Counted from the first letter of the stretch, positions 8,501-13,735 are shown. The stretch is DNA of 13,735 bases from Thermoanaerobaculia bacterium (GCA_025937035.1 JAICSG010000033.1:1-13735), one strand, 5' to 3'. Made by a program: numbers and translations. The notes: a model not told the origin generated them from the sequence alone.

Positions 8501-8775
8501 GCGCGCACGCCGATCTCCTCCAGGGCGGGCCCGCGCCCCAGGCGGCGCAGCGGCGCGCCGGCGGAGAGCTTCTCCCACCAGGCCTCGGGCCCCCGCTGGA
8601 GATAGTCCGCCGCGAGCCCCACCGCCGCCCGCTCGGCCTCCGAAAGCTCCCGCGGCCTGGGCAGCTCGCCCAGAGCCGGCTTGCCGCCGGCGGCGGGCGC
8701 CGGCCCGGCACCGGCCAGGACGGTCCCCAGGATCAATACGGCTGTAGCGTGCAACAACCTAGAGCTCCGGGTCAC
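5596..8775 (-). CDS. Membrane-anchored peptidase-MA-type metallopeptidase with TPR-like repeats
   Basis: The product is 1059 residues from a GTG at 8775, chosen because AGAAGGGG lies just upstream and a signal-like helix (HATAVLILGTVLAGAG) follows at once. The open frame extends to 9378 but its extra 200 residues look non-coding. Residues about 45-150 resemble an NTF2-like alpha+beta domain. Two membrane segments (184-204 and 211-233) come next, and residues about 260-650 are helical and TPR-like. The C-terminal third holds a gluzincin site: HELAH at 762-766 and Glu783 in HWFQEGLAQ, the pattern of peptidase MA family proteins. All three zinc ligands and the catalytic Glu763 are present, so activity is likely. 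The substrate is unknown. The gene is upstream of the diguanylate cyclase sensor in the same direction, 33 nt apart, which suggests a shared envelope function. Confidence 0.85.
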   Translation of the reverse strand: MTRSSRLLHATAVLILGTVLAGAGPAPAAGGKPALGELPRPRELSEAERAAVGLAADYLQRGPEAWWEKLSAGAPLRRLGRGPALEEIGVRAGPADGASWQLLTPGPRLGPQTAAFGVELASGLDETLILHLVDEGGWKIESVRISAEPAGAPPKADVKARPAARRSAPRAAEASPAPSGPPAWLPLALFALGLAGATGAFLLARAGKKRLALIAGAATVAAGAAVGLWMWLAAGSAPEARIARTAPPPVTDAGFLRLGPLGPLRWALAEGKDREEIERRLAAPAADPALREVQTLWRAQYLLLESELKAAGDALVGLQFSSKAPLADLLRARLAFRRLQREQTQAFYDAAIEGGLDTDALHLESAFGKELTDQEDLGDAELALLTQTGSRLAEPWYTAARRAAAEDRLEEAETLLLQAWHLEPAARAELFDDPVAAYLLTRPKLFPEFHLGDPEEPRVSPEGARRPLPLPVGAQAATCGQSLRLTVGCGELLVPGGSGLAAEGTPVEDAKTWGRHAEEKALADLPSLQQSAPGETLQPRRLRLAELAARALAEQNRWKDLLTLTGPLVAGIDRAPASLVRLRAQALRQLDRRDEARQLLIHLAKNDFASRRPTAGTLFALSELYAAAGEYDTAIKLSEKADRQLPTPRGERRRKQLKLDRDLAASYAVYKSDHFEVRYPKATGDRYARGVAEVLEKERHRLERWIPGSGDKPVEVCIFPIRDFYENFGGDLGVIGLFDGKVRVPFAEIRSLHPKLVAILSHELAHAMIAAATHDQAPHWFQEGLAQHIEMGMGRINPLPDLVRTNRVLSFPTVDPILRGFAEPQLVDLAYAEAAWMINFIETRYGVEGVHRMIAAYAAGKTDEQALQTLGGATPAAFDRAFWQWGAQEAPQTHIVEVEPYDLELAVKESRAHRQDVRAILRLGTSDAALQREAQQKQAADDLRNRMAAWHATYATRAADVKRAVKPIFQRFRQGANVDIIPSCSDLTKTVPRMLDDSTLWASPDTNVNQALRDAYQALGKVGQACMAGRDNELSYLLVEADRALDQAAKLLQPYGLAP

Positions 8776-8886
8776 CGGCCCCCTTCTTTCCACTGGATAT
8801 CTCAAGATACCATGAGCGGGGACGGGGAAACGTTTCGGGGACGGGCCCCACCCGGCGAGACAGAGCGGCGGAGGCTCTCGTCCGCG

Positions 8887-8915
8887 TTGACCCTCCCTGG
8901 AAACTGCCTTACAGT
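8887..8915 (+). promoter_or_regulatory. Sigma-70-type promoter for the antitoxin gene
   Basis: TTGACC (8887-8892) and TACAGT (8910-8915) are separated by exactly 17 nt. They match the consensus at five and four of six positions. The predicted start of transcription (about 8921-8923) would fall at the GGAGG at 8922-8926, so the mRNA would have a leader of only about a dozen bases. This is a pattern match only. Confidence 0.6.
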
Positions 8916-8934
8916 CACCTTGGAGGAAATGCCG

Positions 8935-9174
8935 ATGCTGGCGGATCTCAAGATCAGGGTTGAACAGGAGCTGCTCGAACGGGCCGAGGCTTTTTCCCGC
9001 AAAACGGGGAGATCGGTCTCTGAGATCATCTCGGACTATCTCCAGAGGCTGCCCGAGCCGTCCGAAGAGCCGATCCGCGCGGCCCCTATCGTGAGATCCC
9101 TGCGCGGAGCCTTGCGGGGGAGCGGCCTCACGGAAGAGGACTACCACCGCTACCTCGAAAGGAAATACCGTTGA
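8935..9174 (+). CDS. DUF6364-family antitoxin (ribbon-helix-helix-like)
   Basis: The product is 79 residues. The ATG at 8935 is preferred over the one at 8929 because GGAGG at 8922-8926 sits 8 nt before it and only 2 nt before the other. The N-terminus has the short strand and two helices of an RHH/Arc-type antitoxin (LADLKIRVEQELLERAEAF, then GRSVSEIISDYLQRL). The tail (SLRGALRG, then DYHRYLERKY) resembles the part that wraps the toxin in DUF6364 antitoxins. It should bind operator DNA as a dimer and neutralise a PIN-type RNase. Its stop codon overlaps the start of the PIN remnant by four bases (TTGA), the usual toxin-antitoxin arrangement. Since that toxin is broken, the antitoxin is an orphan unless it acts on another toxin elsewhere. 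Confidence 0.82.
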   Translation: MLADLKIRVEQELLERAEAFSRKTGRSVSEIISDYLQRLPEPSEEPIRAAPIVRSLRGALRGSGLTEEDYHRYLERKYR

Positions 9175-9388
9175 GGGTTCTTTTCGATACCAACGTAGTC
9201 CTCGATCTCCTCCTCGACCGCGCCCCTTTCGCTGAGGTCTCGTGATCCATGAGGCGGCCCGCCAGACCGGAGCCGAGGCCATCGTGACGAGAAACAAGCC
9301 CGATTTCCTCCGGGCCGAGATCCCTGCCCATTCGCCGGAGGAAATGATCCAGATTCTCGAGCAGCGCTCCTCGACCAATGAGGGCTGA
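9171..9388 (+). pseudogene. PIN-domain (VapC-like) toxin remnant with internal deletion
   Basis: From the TTG at 9171 the frame reads LRVLFDTNVVLDLLLDRAPF, the typical start of a PIN toxin including its first catalytic Asp, and then hits TGA at 9243-9245. In another frame from 9242 to 9388 the sequence reads VIHEAARQTGAEAIVTRNKP followed by DF, the typical last third of the same toxin class, ending in HSPEEMIQILEQ. Intact members are about 130-140 residues; roughly 70 from the middle are missing, including the central acidic residues, and the join is out of frame. No functional RNase can be made. The 3' end overlaps the oxidoreductase start codon by 11 bases (9378-9388). The deletion endpoints lie near 9240. 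Confidence 0.85.
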
Positions 9389-10619
9389 CCCCCTCCCCAC
9401 CATTATTCTCGGCGCCGGGGCCGCCGGGCTCCTGGCGGCGATCTTCGCGGCGGGGCCCCCAGGAAACCGCCGGCGGGTCCTGCTCCTCGAACGCACCCGT
9501 GACGGCGGCCGGAAGATCCTGGTGAGCGGCGGCGGGCGGTGCAACGTCCTCCCCTCGGCGGTCGATCCCTCGCGCTTCGTCACCGGCTCCTCCCCCAACA
9601 CGCTGCGCAAGATCCTCAGCTCATGGCCGCTTCCGGAGCAGCGCCGGTTCTTCGAGGAGGAGGTTGGAATCCCGCTCGCCCTGGAACCGGAGACGGGCAA
9701 GCTGTTCCCCGTCTCCAACAGCTCGCGCGAGGTGCGCGACAAGCTCATGGCCCTCGCCCGGCGGCGCGGCGCCGAGATCCGCTTCGAGGCCCTGGCGCAG
9801 GATCTCGCGCCTCCCCGGGACGGCCAGCCCTGGATCGTAATTCTTTCGAATGGCGAAACCATCCCCGCCGCCGCCGTGATCGTGGCCACCGGCGGCTTCT
9901 CCCTGCCGGGCACGGGGAGCGACGGCACCGGCTTCGAGATCGTCCGCCGGCTGGGGCACACTGTCCATCCCACCTATCCCGCACTGACGCCGCTGACGCT
10001 CGATCCCCCGCGCTACGCGCCTCTCGCCGGGATCTCGCGCACGGTGATCCTCAGCGCTCCCGGCCCCAAACGTGCCTTCACCTCTCACGGTGGCTTCCTG
10101 TTCACCCATCGCGGCTACAGCGGCCCGGCCGTGCTCGATGTCTCCCATTGGGCGGTGCGCTCGCGATTGGCGGGCGGGCCTTTGCAACCTTTTTTCGTGC
10201 AGTGGACGGAAATGGATTCCGACGCCTGGGACCGCCTGCTGCGCGAGAGCACCGGGACCGTGATCAGTCTGCTCCGGAGATATCTGCAGGAACGTCTGGC
10301 CGAGGCGCTGCTGGCGGACGCCGGCGTGGACGGCACCAGCGGCCTCGCCCAGCTCCGCCGCGAGGAGCGCCGCCGGCTGGTGGAGGCGCTCGCCCATCAT
10401 CCTCTGCCCTGGACGGGGGACGAGGGGTACCGCAAGGCCGAGGTCACCGGCGGCGGCGTGGCGCTCTCTGAGATCGATCCCCGCACCTTGGAAAGCCGCC
10501 TCCACCCCGGCCTCTTCCTCTGCGGCGAGATCCTCGACGCCTTCGGCCCCATCGGCGGCTACAACTTTCTCTGGGCCTGGGCGACCGGCCGGGCGGCGGG
10601 GCTGGGGGTCGCGGCGTAA
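9378..10619 (+). CDS. HI0933/YhiN-family FAD-dependent flavoprotein (NAD(P)/FAD oxidoreductase)
   Basis: The product is 413 residues, the normal full length. All family landmarks are present in order: the Rossmann motif ILGAGAAGLLAAI (about residues 10-22), GGRKILVSGGGRCNV (about 43-57), GKLFPVSNSSREVRDKL, the second dinucleotide segment IVATGGFSLPGTGSDG, FTHRGYSGPAVLDVS, and the C-terminal TGGGVALSEID and GGYNFLWAWATG blocks that close over FAD. The family binds FAD, but its physiological substrate is unsettled. The protein is cytoplasmic, with no signal peptide. The ATG overlaps the end of the toxin remnant by 11 nt and has no good Shine-Dalgarno, so translation may once have been coupled to the toxin gene. 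The hairpin at 10703-10732 is the nearest terminator downstream. Confidence 0.93.
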   Translation: MRADPLPTIILGAGAAGLLAAIFAAGPPGNRRRVLLLERTRDGGRKILVSGGGRCNVLPSAVDPSRFVTGSSPNTLRKILSSWPLPEQRRFFEEEVGIPLALEPETGKLFPVSNSSREVRDKLMALARRRGAEIRFEALAQDLAPPRDGQPWIVILSNGETIPAAAVIVATGGFSLPGTGSDGTGFEIVRRLGHTVHPTYPALTPLTLDPPRYAPLAGISRTVILSAPGPKRAFTSHGGFLFTHRGYSGPAVLDVSHWAVRSRLAGGPLQPFFVQWTEMDSDAWDRLLRESTGTVISLLRRYLQERLAEALLADAGVDGTSGLAQLRREERRRLVEALAHHPLPWTGDEGYRKAEVTGGGVALSEIDPRTLESRLHPGLFLCGEILDAFGPIGGYNFLWAWATGRAAGLGVAA

Positions 10620-10674
10620 GGAACGGCCGTCATCCAGCACATCGTCACGAAACGAATCGGCTTTCCAGATCATC

Positions 10675-10739
10675 TCCTCCCAAAGCTTGTGCAGATCACC
10701 TCGATCCGGCATCTGCCGTGCCGGATCTTTTTGGGAGGA
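10675..10739 (+). promoter_or_regulatory. Structured 5' leader with perfect anti-Shine-Dalgarno
   Basis: TCCTCCCAAA at 10675-10684 is the exact reverse complement of TTTGGGAGGA at 10730-10739, which contains the ribosome-binding site of the vWA gene. The 10-bp helix would enclose the hairpin at 10703-10727 and hide the site. GCAGAT at 10691-10696 can also pair with ATCTGC at 10711-10716. That alternative uses the loop and one base of the terminator hairpin and so competes with it. The layout suggests a switch or thermometer-like control. I do not recognise any known riboswitch class. Confidence 0.5.
10703..10732 (+). terminator. Intrinsic terminator or attenuator hairpin
   Basis: GATCCGGCA at 10703-10711 pairs perfectly with TGCCGGATC at 10719-10727 across a 7-nt loop and is followed by five T (10728-10732). 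It could end the oxidoreductase transcript, whose stop codon is 84 nt upstream. It also lies only one base before the GGGAGG ribosome-binding site of the vWA gene, so any transcript entering that gene from upstream must read through it. Confidence 0.75.
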
Positions 10740-10743
10740 CGTC

Positions 10744-12276
10744 ATGAATCCGAGAGATTCGCTGTCCCGGTGTTGCCGTAATCTTGCGATTTTCCTGCTG
10801 GCCTTGCTCGCGGGATGGGCCGCCCCCGCCGCGGCCCAGAGCACGGCCCCCTACGTCTTCTTCCTGCTCGACACCTCGGGCTCGATGAATTTCAGCCCGC
10901 CGTGCACACAGACCCAGATCGACGCGGGAGCCTGCGGATTCCTCTGCCCGACCGGCGACTGCTTCGTGCCGATGCTGGGGGACGACCCCGCCTCCAAGCT
11001 CTACCAGCTCAAAGCGGGGGTCTACAACTCGATCGCCCAGCGCGACGATCTTCTCTTCGGATTCGCGAGCTTCAACCAGGACCAACTGAGCGCGCGCGCC
11101 AAACACTGGATGTATCAGGCTACCAGCAACGGTGTCTATCTAGGCAGTACCCTGGGCTACTTCCCCGCCGCCGGCGCCCGGGAGGTGTTCGGGCTCACCT
11201 GGGCCTGCGGCAGCGGGCTCGGCGACAATGGGGTCGGTTGTGCTTCCACCAACCCCGCAGACCTCAACGATCTCTGGGAGCTGACCCGGGTGCAGCGCCT
11301 GCCGAAGGGGGGCCTCTCGTTCAACCAGAGCCTCATCTTCTACATCCGCGGCGCCGGAATCACCTACAAGGTGACCTATACGCCCAGCGGCACCGCCGTG
11401 CCGGGAGCGAGCGTCATCAAGACCTCCGTCAGCATCTACAAGTGCACCAATTCCTCCTGCTCGACGAGCACCCTGGTCGTGTCCTCGCCTGCCGTGGTGT
11501 CCTGGTCGCTGGTGGGCGATTTCCTCTCCTGGGACCTCAGCCCCCTGCGCACCGACCCCGAGCTCGGCTATTTCAACCAATCGTCCGCCGACGACGCCAC
11601 GGCGTCGAACACCTGCTCGGGTTGGGAACCCAATACCGATACAAATTCCGACAAGTATCCCGATACCACGGGTTACTCGCTGCATTGGTTTACCGACAGC
11701 TCGGACCCGCGAGGCTTCTACTACACCGTGGGCGACGTGATCCCTCTCGATTGGAGCAACAGTCACAAGCTCGACGTCGAAAAGCACCTCGCTCCGAACC
11801 TGGCGATCAATTCCACGGCGACCCCGGACTTCCGGATCGCGACCTATCTCAAGGACCTCCCGCAGAGCCCCGACACCTTCCTGCGGCTCAAGACCGAGCA
11901 CTATCCGCCCCTGATCGCCTATGGCACGACGCCGCTGGGAGAATCCCTGAGCTCCTTCGGCACCTGGTACTCGGGATGGCAGGCGGTGGCCGCCCCGCGA
12001 GACCCCGACTGGGCCAACCGCCACACCTCCTTGGTCCTGCTCACCGACGGTGCCGGAGTGATCTGCAGCGTCGACCCCTGCGGCCAGGCGAGCACCCTGT
12101 ACTCCCAGTATGGGATCAGGACCTTCGTCGTGGCCTTCGGCGGCCAGGCCGTCGCCGGCGGCACGCTCGAATGCACCGCGGCGAACGGCGGCACCACGGC
12201 CCCCTACTATCCGCAGACCCGGCAGGAGCTGACCGACGACCTGGCCCTGATCTACGCCGCGGCGGCCAACCCGTAG
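10744..12276 (+). CDS. Secreted von Willebrand factor A protein resembling the PilY1 N-terminal region
   Basis: The product is 510 residues. GGAGG at 10734-10738 lies 5 nt before the ATG. Residues 1-31 are a signal peptide ending AAPAAA. The vWA fold starts at once: DTSGS at 43-47 is the first MIDAS motif, GTTPLGES later supplies the threonine loop, and LVLLTDGAG supplies the third aspartate, so metal-dependent ligand binding is likely. A Cys-rich stretch (PPCTQTQIDAGACGFLCPTG) and a large insertion (about residues 130-370) interrupt the fold. The end (YGIRTFVVAFGG, then ELTDDLALIYAAA) resembles the vWA part of PilY1 pilus-tip proteins, but the C-terminal beta-propeller is absent and a terminator follows the stop. 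It may be a stand-alone adhesin-like protein. The PilY1 link is by pattern only. Confidence 0.82.
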   Translation: MNPRDSLSRCCRNLAIFLLALLAGWAAPAAAQSTAPYVFFLLDTSGSMNFSPPCTQTQIDAGACGFLCPTGDCFVPMLGDDPASKLYQLKAGVYNSIAQRDDLLFGFASFNQDQLSARAKHWMYQATSNGVYLGSTLGYFPAAGAREVFGLTWACGSGLGDNGVGCASTNPADLNDLWELTRVQRLPKGGLSFNQSLIFYIRGAGITYKVTYTPSGTAVPGASVIKTSVSIYKCTNSSCSTSTLVVSSPAVVSWSLVGDFLSWDLSPLRTDPELGYFNQSSADDATASNTCSGWEPNTDTNSDKYPDTTGYSLHWFTDSSDPRGFYYTVGDVIPLDWSNSHKLDVEKHLAPNLAINSTATPDFRIATYLKDLPQSPDTFLRLKTEHYPPLIAYGTTPLGESLSSFGTWYSGWQAVAAPRDPDWANRHTSLVLLTDGAGVICSVDPCGQASTLYSQYGIRTFVVAFGGQAVAGGTLECTAANGGTTAPYYPQTRQELTDDLALIYAAAANP

Positions 12277-12283
12277 CGGCGGC

Positions 12284-12323
12284 GGCTCTCCGCGGGGCCC
12301 GTCTCGCGGAGAGCCTGCCTTTT
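12284..12323 (+). terminator. Probable intrinsic terminator
   Basis: GGCTCTCCGCG at 12284-12294 is perfectly complementary to CGCGGAGAGCC at 12305-12315, an 11-bp GC-rich stem with a 10-nt loop. A short T-run (12320-12323) follows after four bases. It begins 7 nt past the vWA stop codon. The weak T-tract may permit some read-through to the lysozyme gene 53 nt further on. Confidence 0.75.
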
Positions 12324-12368
12324 CCTGTAGTCTTCCCCTCCAAGACCGCTCTTCTCTGGAGGAAAGAC

Positions 12369-13031
12369 ATGCAGGACCCTCTGAGCTCCCTGCCGCTGGT
12401 CCATGGCATCGACGTCTCCAAATCCCAAGCCACGGTGAATTGGACCGCCGTGAAAAGCGCCGGCTACGCCTTCGCCTATGTCAAAGCCACGGACGGCGAG
12501 ACGTACGTCGATCCCACGTTCGAGCAGAACTGGACGGGCGCTGCCGCCGCGGGCCTCCTGCGCGGTGCCTATCACTTTTTCCGCGCCGAGGACTCACCGC
12601 AGGCCCAGGCCGAATTCTTCTGGCAGACCGTGGGCGGGAACGGCGATCTGCCGCTGGTGATCGACGTCGAGGAGAGCATGAGCCAGACCGCGGCCACCCT
12701 GATTTCCAACCTCACGCAGCTCCTCGATCAGCTTCAGCAGCTCTCCGGAAGACGGCCGATGATCTATACCGATCCCGGCTTCTGGAACGGGTTGGGAGCC
12801 GACAACTTCGGCGACTATCCCCTCTGGGTCGCCGACTATCCGCCCTCCGGGGTCTACACCCCCACGCTCCCCGCGGGCTGGACCACCTGGGATTTCTGGC
12901 AGTACTACGGCGGCCCGCCCTCAGGCTCCACCGACTACGTGCAGGTCCCCGGGATCACCACGCCCGTGGACCTCGACGTCTTCAACGGCTCGGCGGAGGC
13001 GCTGGCGCAGTGGGTGAGGACGGGGACCTGA
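12369..13031 (+). CDS. Glycoside hydrolase family 25 lysozyme (N-acetylmuramidase)
   Basis: The product is 220 residues and is one complete GH25 domain. It should cut the beta-1,4 bond between MurNAc and GlcNAc in peptidoglycan. Visible family marks are HGIDVSKSQ with Asp15, GAYHFFR, the catalytic pair in LPLVIDVEE (Asp99 and Glu101), RPMIYTDPGFW, PLWVADY, WDFWQYY and a closing VDLDVFNGS. GGAGG at 12358-12362 sits 6 nt before the ATG. There is no signal peptide and no cell-wall-binding domain, so export would need a holin, a non-classical route or lysis. It follows the vWA gene by 92 nt with a terminator between, and there is little room for its own promoter. Phage-derived endolysins often have this form, but no other phage gene is seen here. 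Confidence 0.93.
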   Translation: MQDPLSSLPLVHGIDVSKSQATVNWTAVKSAGYAFAYVKATDGETYVDPTFEQNWTGAAAAGLLRGAYHFFRAEDSPQAQAEFFWQTVGGNGDLPLVIDVEESMSQTAATLISNLTQLLDQLQQLSGRRPMIYTDPGFWNGLGADNFGDYPLWVADYPPSGVYTPTLPAGWTTWDFWQYYGGPPSGSTDYVQVPGITTPVDLDVFNGSAEALAQWVRTGT

Positions 13032-13065
13032 AGCCGGGCCAGGCTGGTCGCGAGCGCCTCGGAGC

Positions 13066-13320
13066 TCACTGGTAACACTGCGGCTGCCTGGGGTCTGACG
13101 GCTGCGTGTAGCAGAAGAAGGTCCCGCATTCAGTGCAGGACGAATCGGTGCAGTAACTCGCCAGCACATCCCCTGGCGGGCAGAGGTTCCCACCCTGCCA
13201 TTGATCAGAGCAGCAGAGCACGGTATACGTGTCTTGGGCAACCGCCGTTCTGGCGATGCCGAGACCGAGCGATAACCCGAGAGCAGCGCAAACGCCAACA
13301 AAGACTTTGAACCGGGTCAT
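13066..13320 (-). CDS. Small secreted cysteine-rich protein
   Basis: The product is 84 residues from the ATG at 13320. The ATG at 13326 is only 2 nt from the AGGAG, while 13320 is 8 nt away and is preferred. Residues 1-29 form a signal peptide ending in RTAVAQ. The mature part is about 55 residues with eight cysteines: LCCSDQW, NLCPPGD, SYC, SSC, TEC, FFC and a final QC, suitable for four disulfides or metal binding. Glycine, serine and tyrosine are frequent, and basic residues are almost absent. I do not recognise a family. The gene converges on the lysozyme gene with a 34-nt gap. A possible promoter lies at 13400-13428. It is a probable real gene because of the clean signal peptide and ribosome-binding site. 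Confidence 0.75.
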   Translation of the reverse strand: MTRFKVFVGVCAALGLSLGLGIARTAVAQDTYTVLCCSDQWQGGNLCPPGDVLASYCTDSSCTECGTFFCYTQPSDPRQPQCYQ

Positions 13321-13399
13321 TACCATCTCTCCTATCCGTTGATCGTTCCAGCCGTCCGGGAATGCTCACCAGCCATCTACGGGCGAGCTTCCCTTGCGT

Positions 13400-13428
13400 A
13401 CCTTAAGACAATTCTTTATTTGCGTCAA
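13400..13428 (-). promoter_or_regulatory. Possible promoter for the cysteine-rich protein gene
   Basis: On the minus strand TTGACG (13428-13423) and TAAGGT (13405-13400) are 17 nt apart. They lie in an AT-rich island (about 13402-13422) that stands out in this GC-rich sequence. The -35 box is good and the -10 box is poor. The distance to the start codon is about 80 nt. Confidence 0.35.
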
Positions 13429-13488
13429 CGCCTCAAGATCGTGCCGGTCTCTCTCTTGACCCGCCCCCCTCCCCGGAGAGACAGTAGG

Positions 13489-13529
13489 CCAGGAGGGGCG
13501 GCCGGGGCTGGAGCCCCCCGGCATCCTGG
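13489..13529 (+). other. Two-part hairpin in the pirin gene leader
   Basis: CCAGGA (13489-13494) pairs with TCCTGG (13524-13529), and inside it GCCGGGG (13501-13507) pairs with CCCCGGC (13516-13522). It ends 27 nt before the pirin start codon and has no T-tract. It could be an operator-like dyad or an RNA stem. A separate GTCTCTC/GAGAGAC dyad lies at 13447-13482. Confidence 0.4.
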
Positions 13530-13556
13530 AATGAGCAACTTGGAAAGGACCTCCCC

Positions 13557-13735
13557 ATGGCGAGCACCACCGCGGCCGAACCAGCCCTCCAGCTCAGAAT
13601 CCGCAGAAGCAACGAGCGCGGCTACGAGGATTTCGGCTGGGCCGACAACTGGATGACCTTCTCGTTCTCCGGCTATCACGACCCCGCCTGGATGCGCTTC
13701 GGACCGCTGCGGGTGATGGTGGAGAACTACATCCA
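13557..13735 (+). CDS. Pirin-family protein, N-terminal part (3'-truncated by window edge)
   Basis: The first 59 codons are present. AAAGGA about 7 nt before the ATG at 13557 supports the start. After a short leader the sequence reads LRIRRSNERGYEDFGWADNW, then TFSFSGYHDPAWMRFGPLRV, the hallmark opening of the pirin (YhaK/quercetinase-like) bicupin family. In typical members the metal-binding histidines come just after the point where this window stops, so the active site cannot be checked. Bacterial pirins are cytoplasmic iron- or metal-binding proteins; some have quercetin dioxygenase activity. It is divergent from the cysteine-rich protein gene. Confidence 0.88.
   Translation, partial: MASTTAAEPALQLRIRRSNERGYEDFGWADNWMTFSFSGYHDPAWMRFGPLRVMVENYI

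Noticed and set aside
8776..9378. N-terminal extension of the peptidase reading frame
   Set aside because: It runs antisense to the antitoxin and the toxin remnant. The GTG at 8775 with a purine-rich site and a signal peptide is a better start.
10620..10743. Known c-di-GMP (GEMM) riboswitch before the vWA gene
   Set aside because: I looked for the conserved GEMM core and did not find it; only the generic hairpin and anti-Shine-Dalgarno are supported.
9621..10844. 407-codon minus-strand frame opposite the flavoprotein
   Set aside because: The plus-strand frame has all HI0933-family motifs; this is its antisense shadow.
10815..12368. Upstream extension of the lysozyme frame
   Set aside because: It overlaps the vWA gene in another frame and is Arg-rich. 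The GH25 domain begins right after the ATG at 12369, which has a good ribosome-binding site.

Overview
This window is GC-rich bacterial chromosome. Its gene content suggests a free-living, Gram-negative, c-di-GMP-using bacterium: a Reg_prop/Y_Y_Y sensor fused to GGDEF, a peptidase-MA membrane protein, a PilY1-like von Willebrand factor A protein, a DUF6364/PIN toxin-antitoxin locus and many secreted proteins. Acidobacteriota (Thermoanaerobaculia- or Holophagae-like) is my best guess, but that is inference from style and not a database result. I see no rRNA, tRNA, CRISPR array or insertion sequence.

Layout. Positions 1-66 hold the last codons of an unidentified plus-strand gene, followed by a 31-bp perfect inverted repeat (137-239). 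A secreted DUF1579-like protein is on the minus strand (308-829). A gene-free stretch (830-1359) holds a 48-nt hairpin and a striking array of 21-bp-periodic units. The outer units of the array form a near-perfect 57-nt inverted repeat. The array starts 14 nt beyond the stop codon of a small coiled-coil/winged-helix protein (1360-1824, minus). A divergent VOC-family protein follows (1914-2300).

A probable two-gene minus-strand operon runs from 8775 down to 2350. It encodes a membrane-anchored HExxH peptidase and then a 1070-residue propeller sensor with an intact diguanylate cyclase domain. Together they look like an envelope module that couples an extracytoplasmic signal to c-di-GMP.

From 8887 the plus strand takes over. 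A DUF6364 antitoxin with a good promoter overlaps a PIN toxin that has lost its middle. The toxin remnant overlaps an HI0933/YhiN-type FAD oxidoreductase. Next is a leader with a terminator-like hairpin and a perfect 10-nt anti-Shine-Dalgarno, ahead of a secreted vWA protein. A second terminator, a GH25 lysozyme, a convergent small secreted protein with eight cysteines, and the start of a pirin-family gene cut by the window edge complete the window.

The most interesting structures are the inverted 21-bp array beside the winged-helix gene, the RNA-like leader of the vWA gene, and the toxin deletion that leaves an apparently orphan antitoxin.
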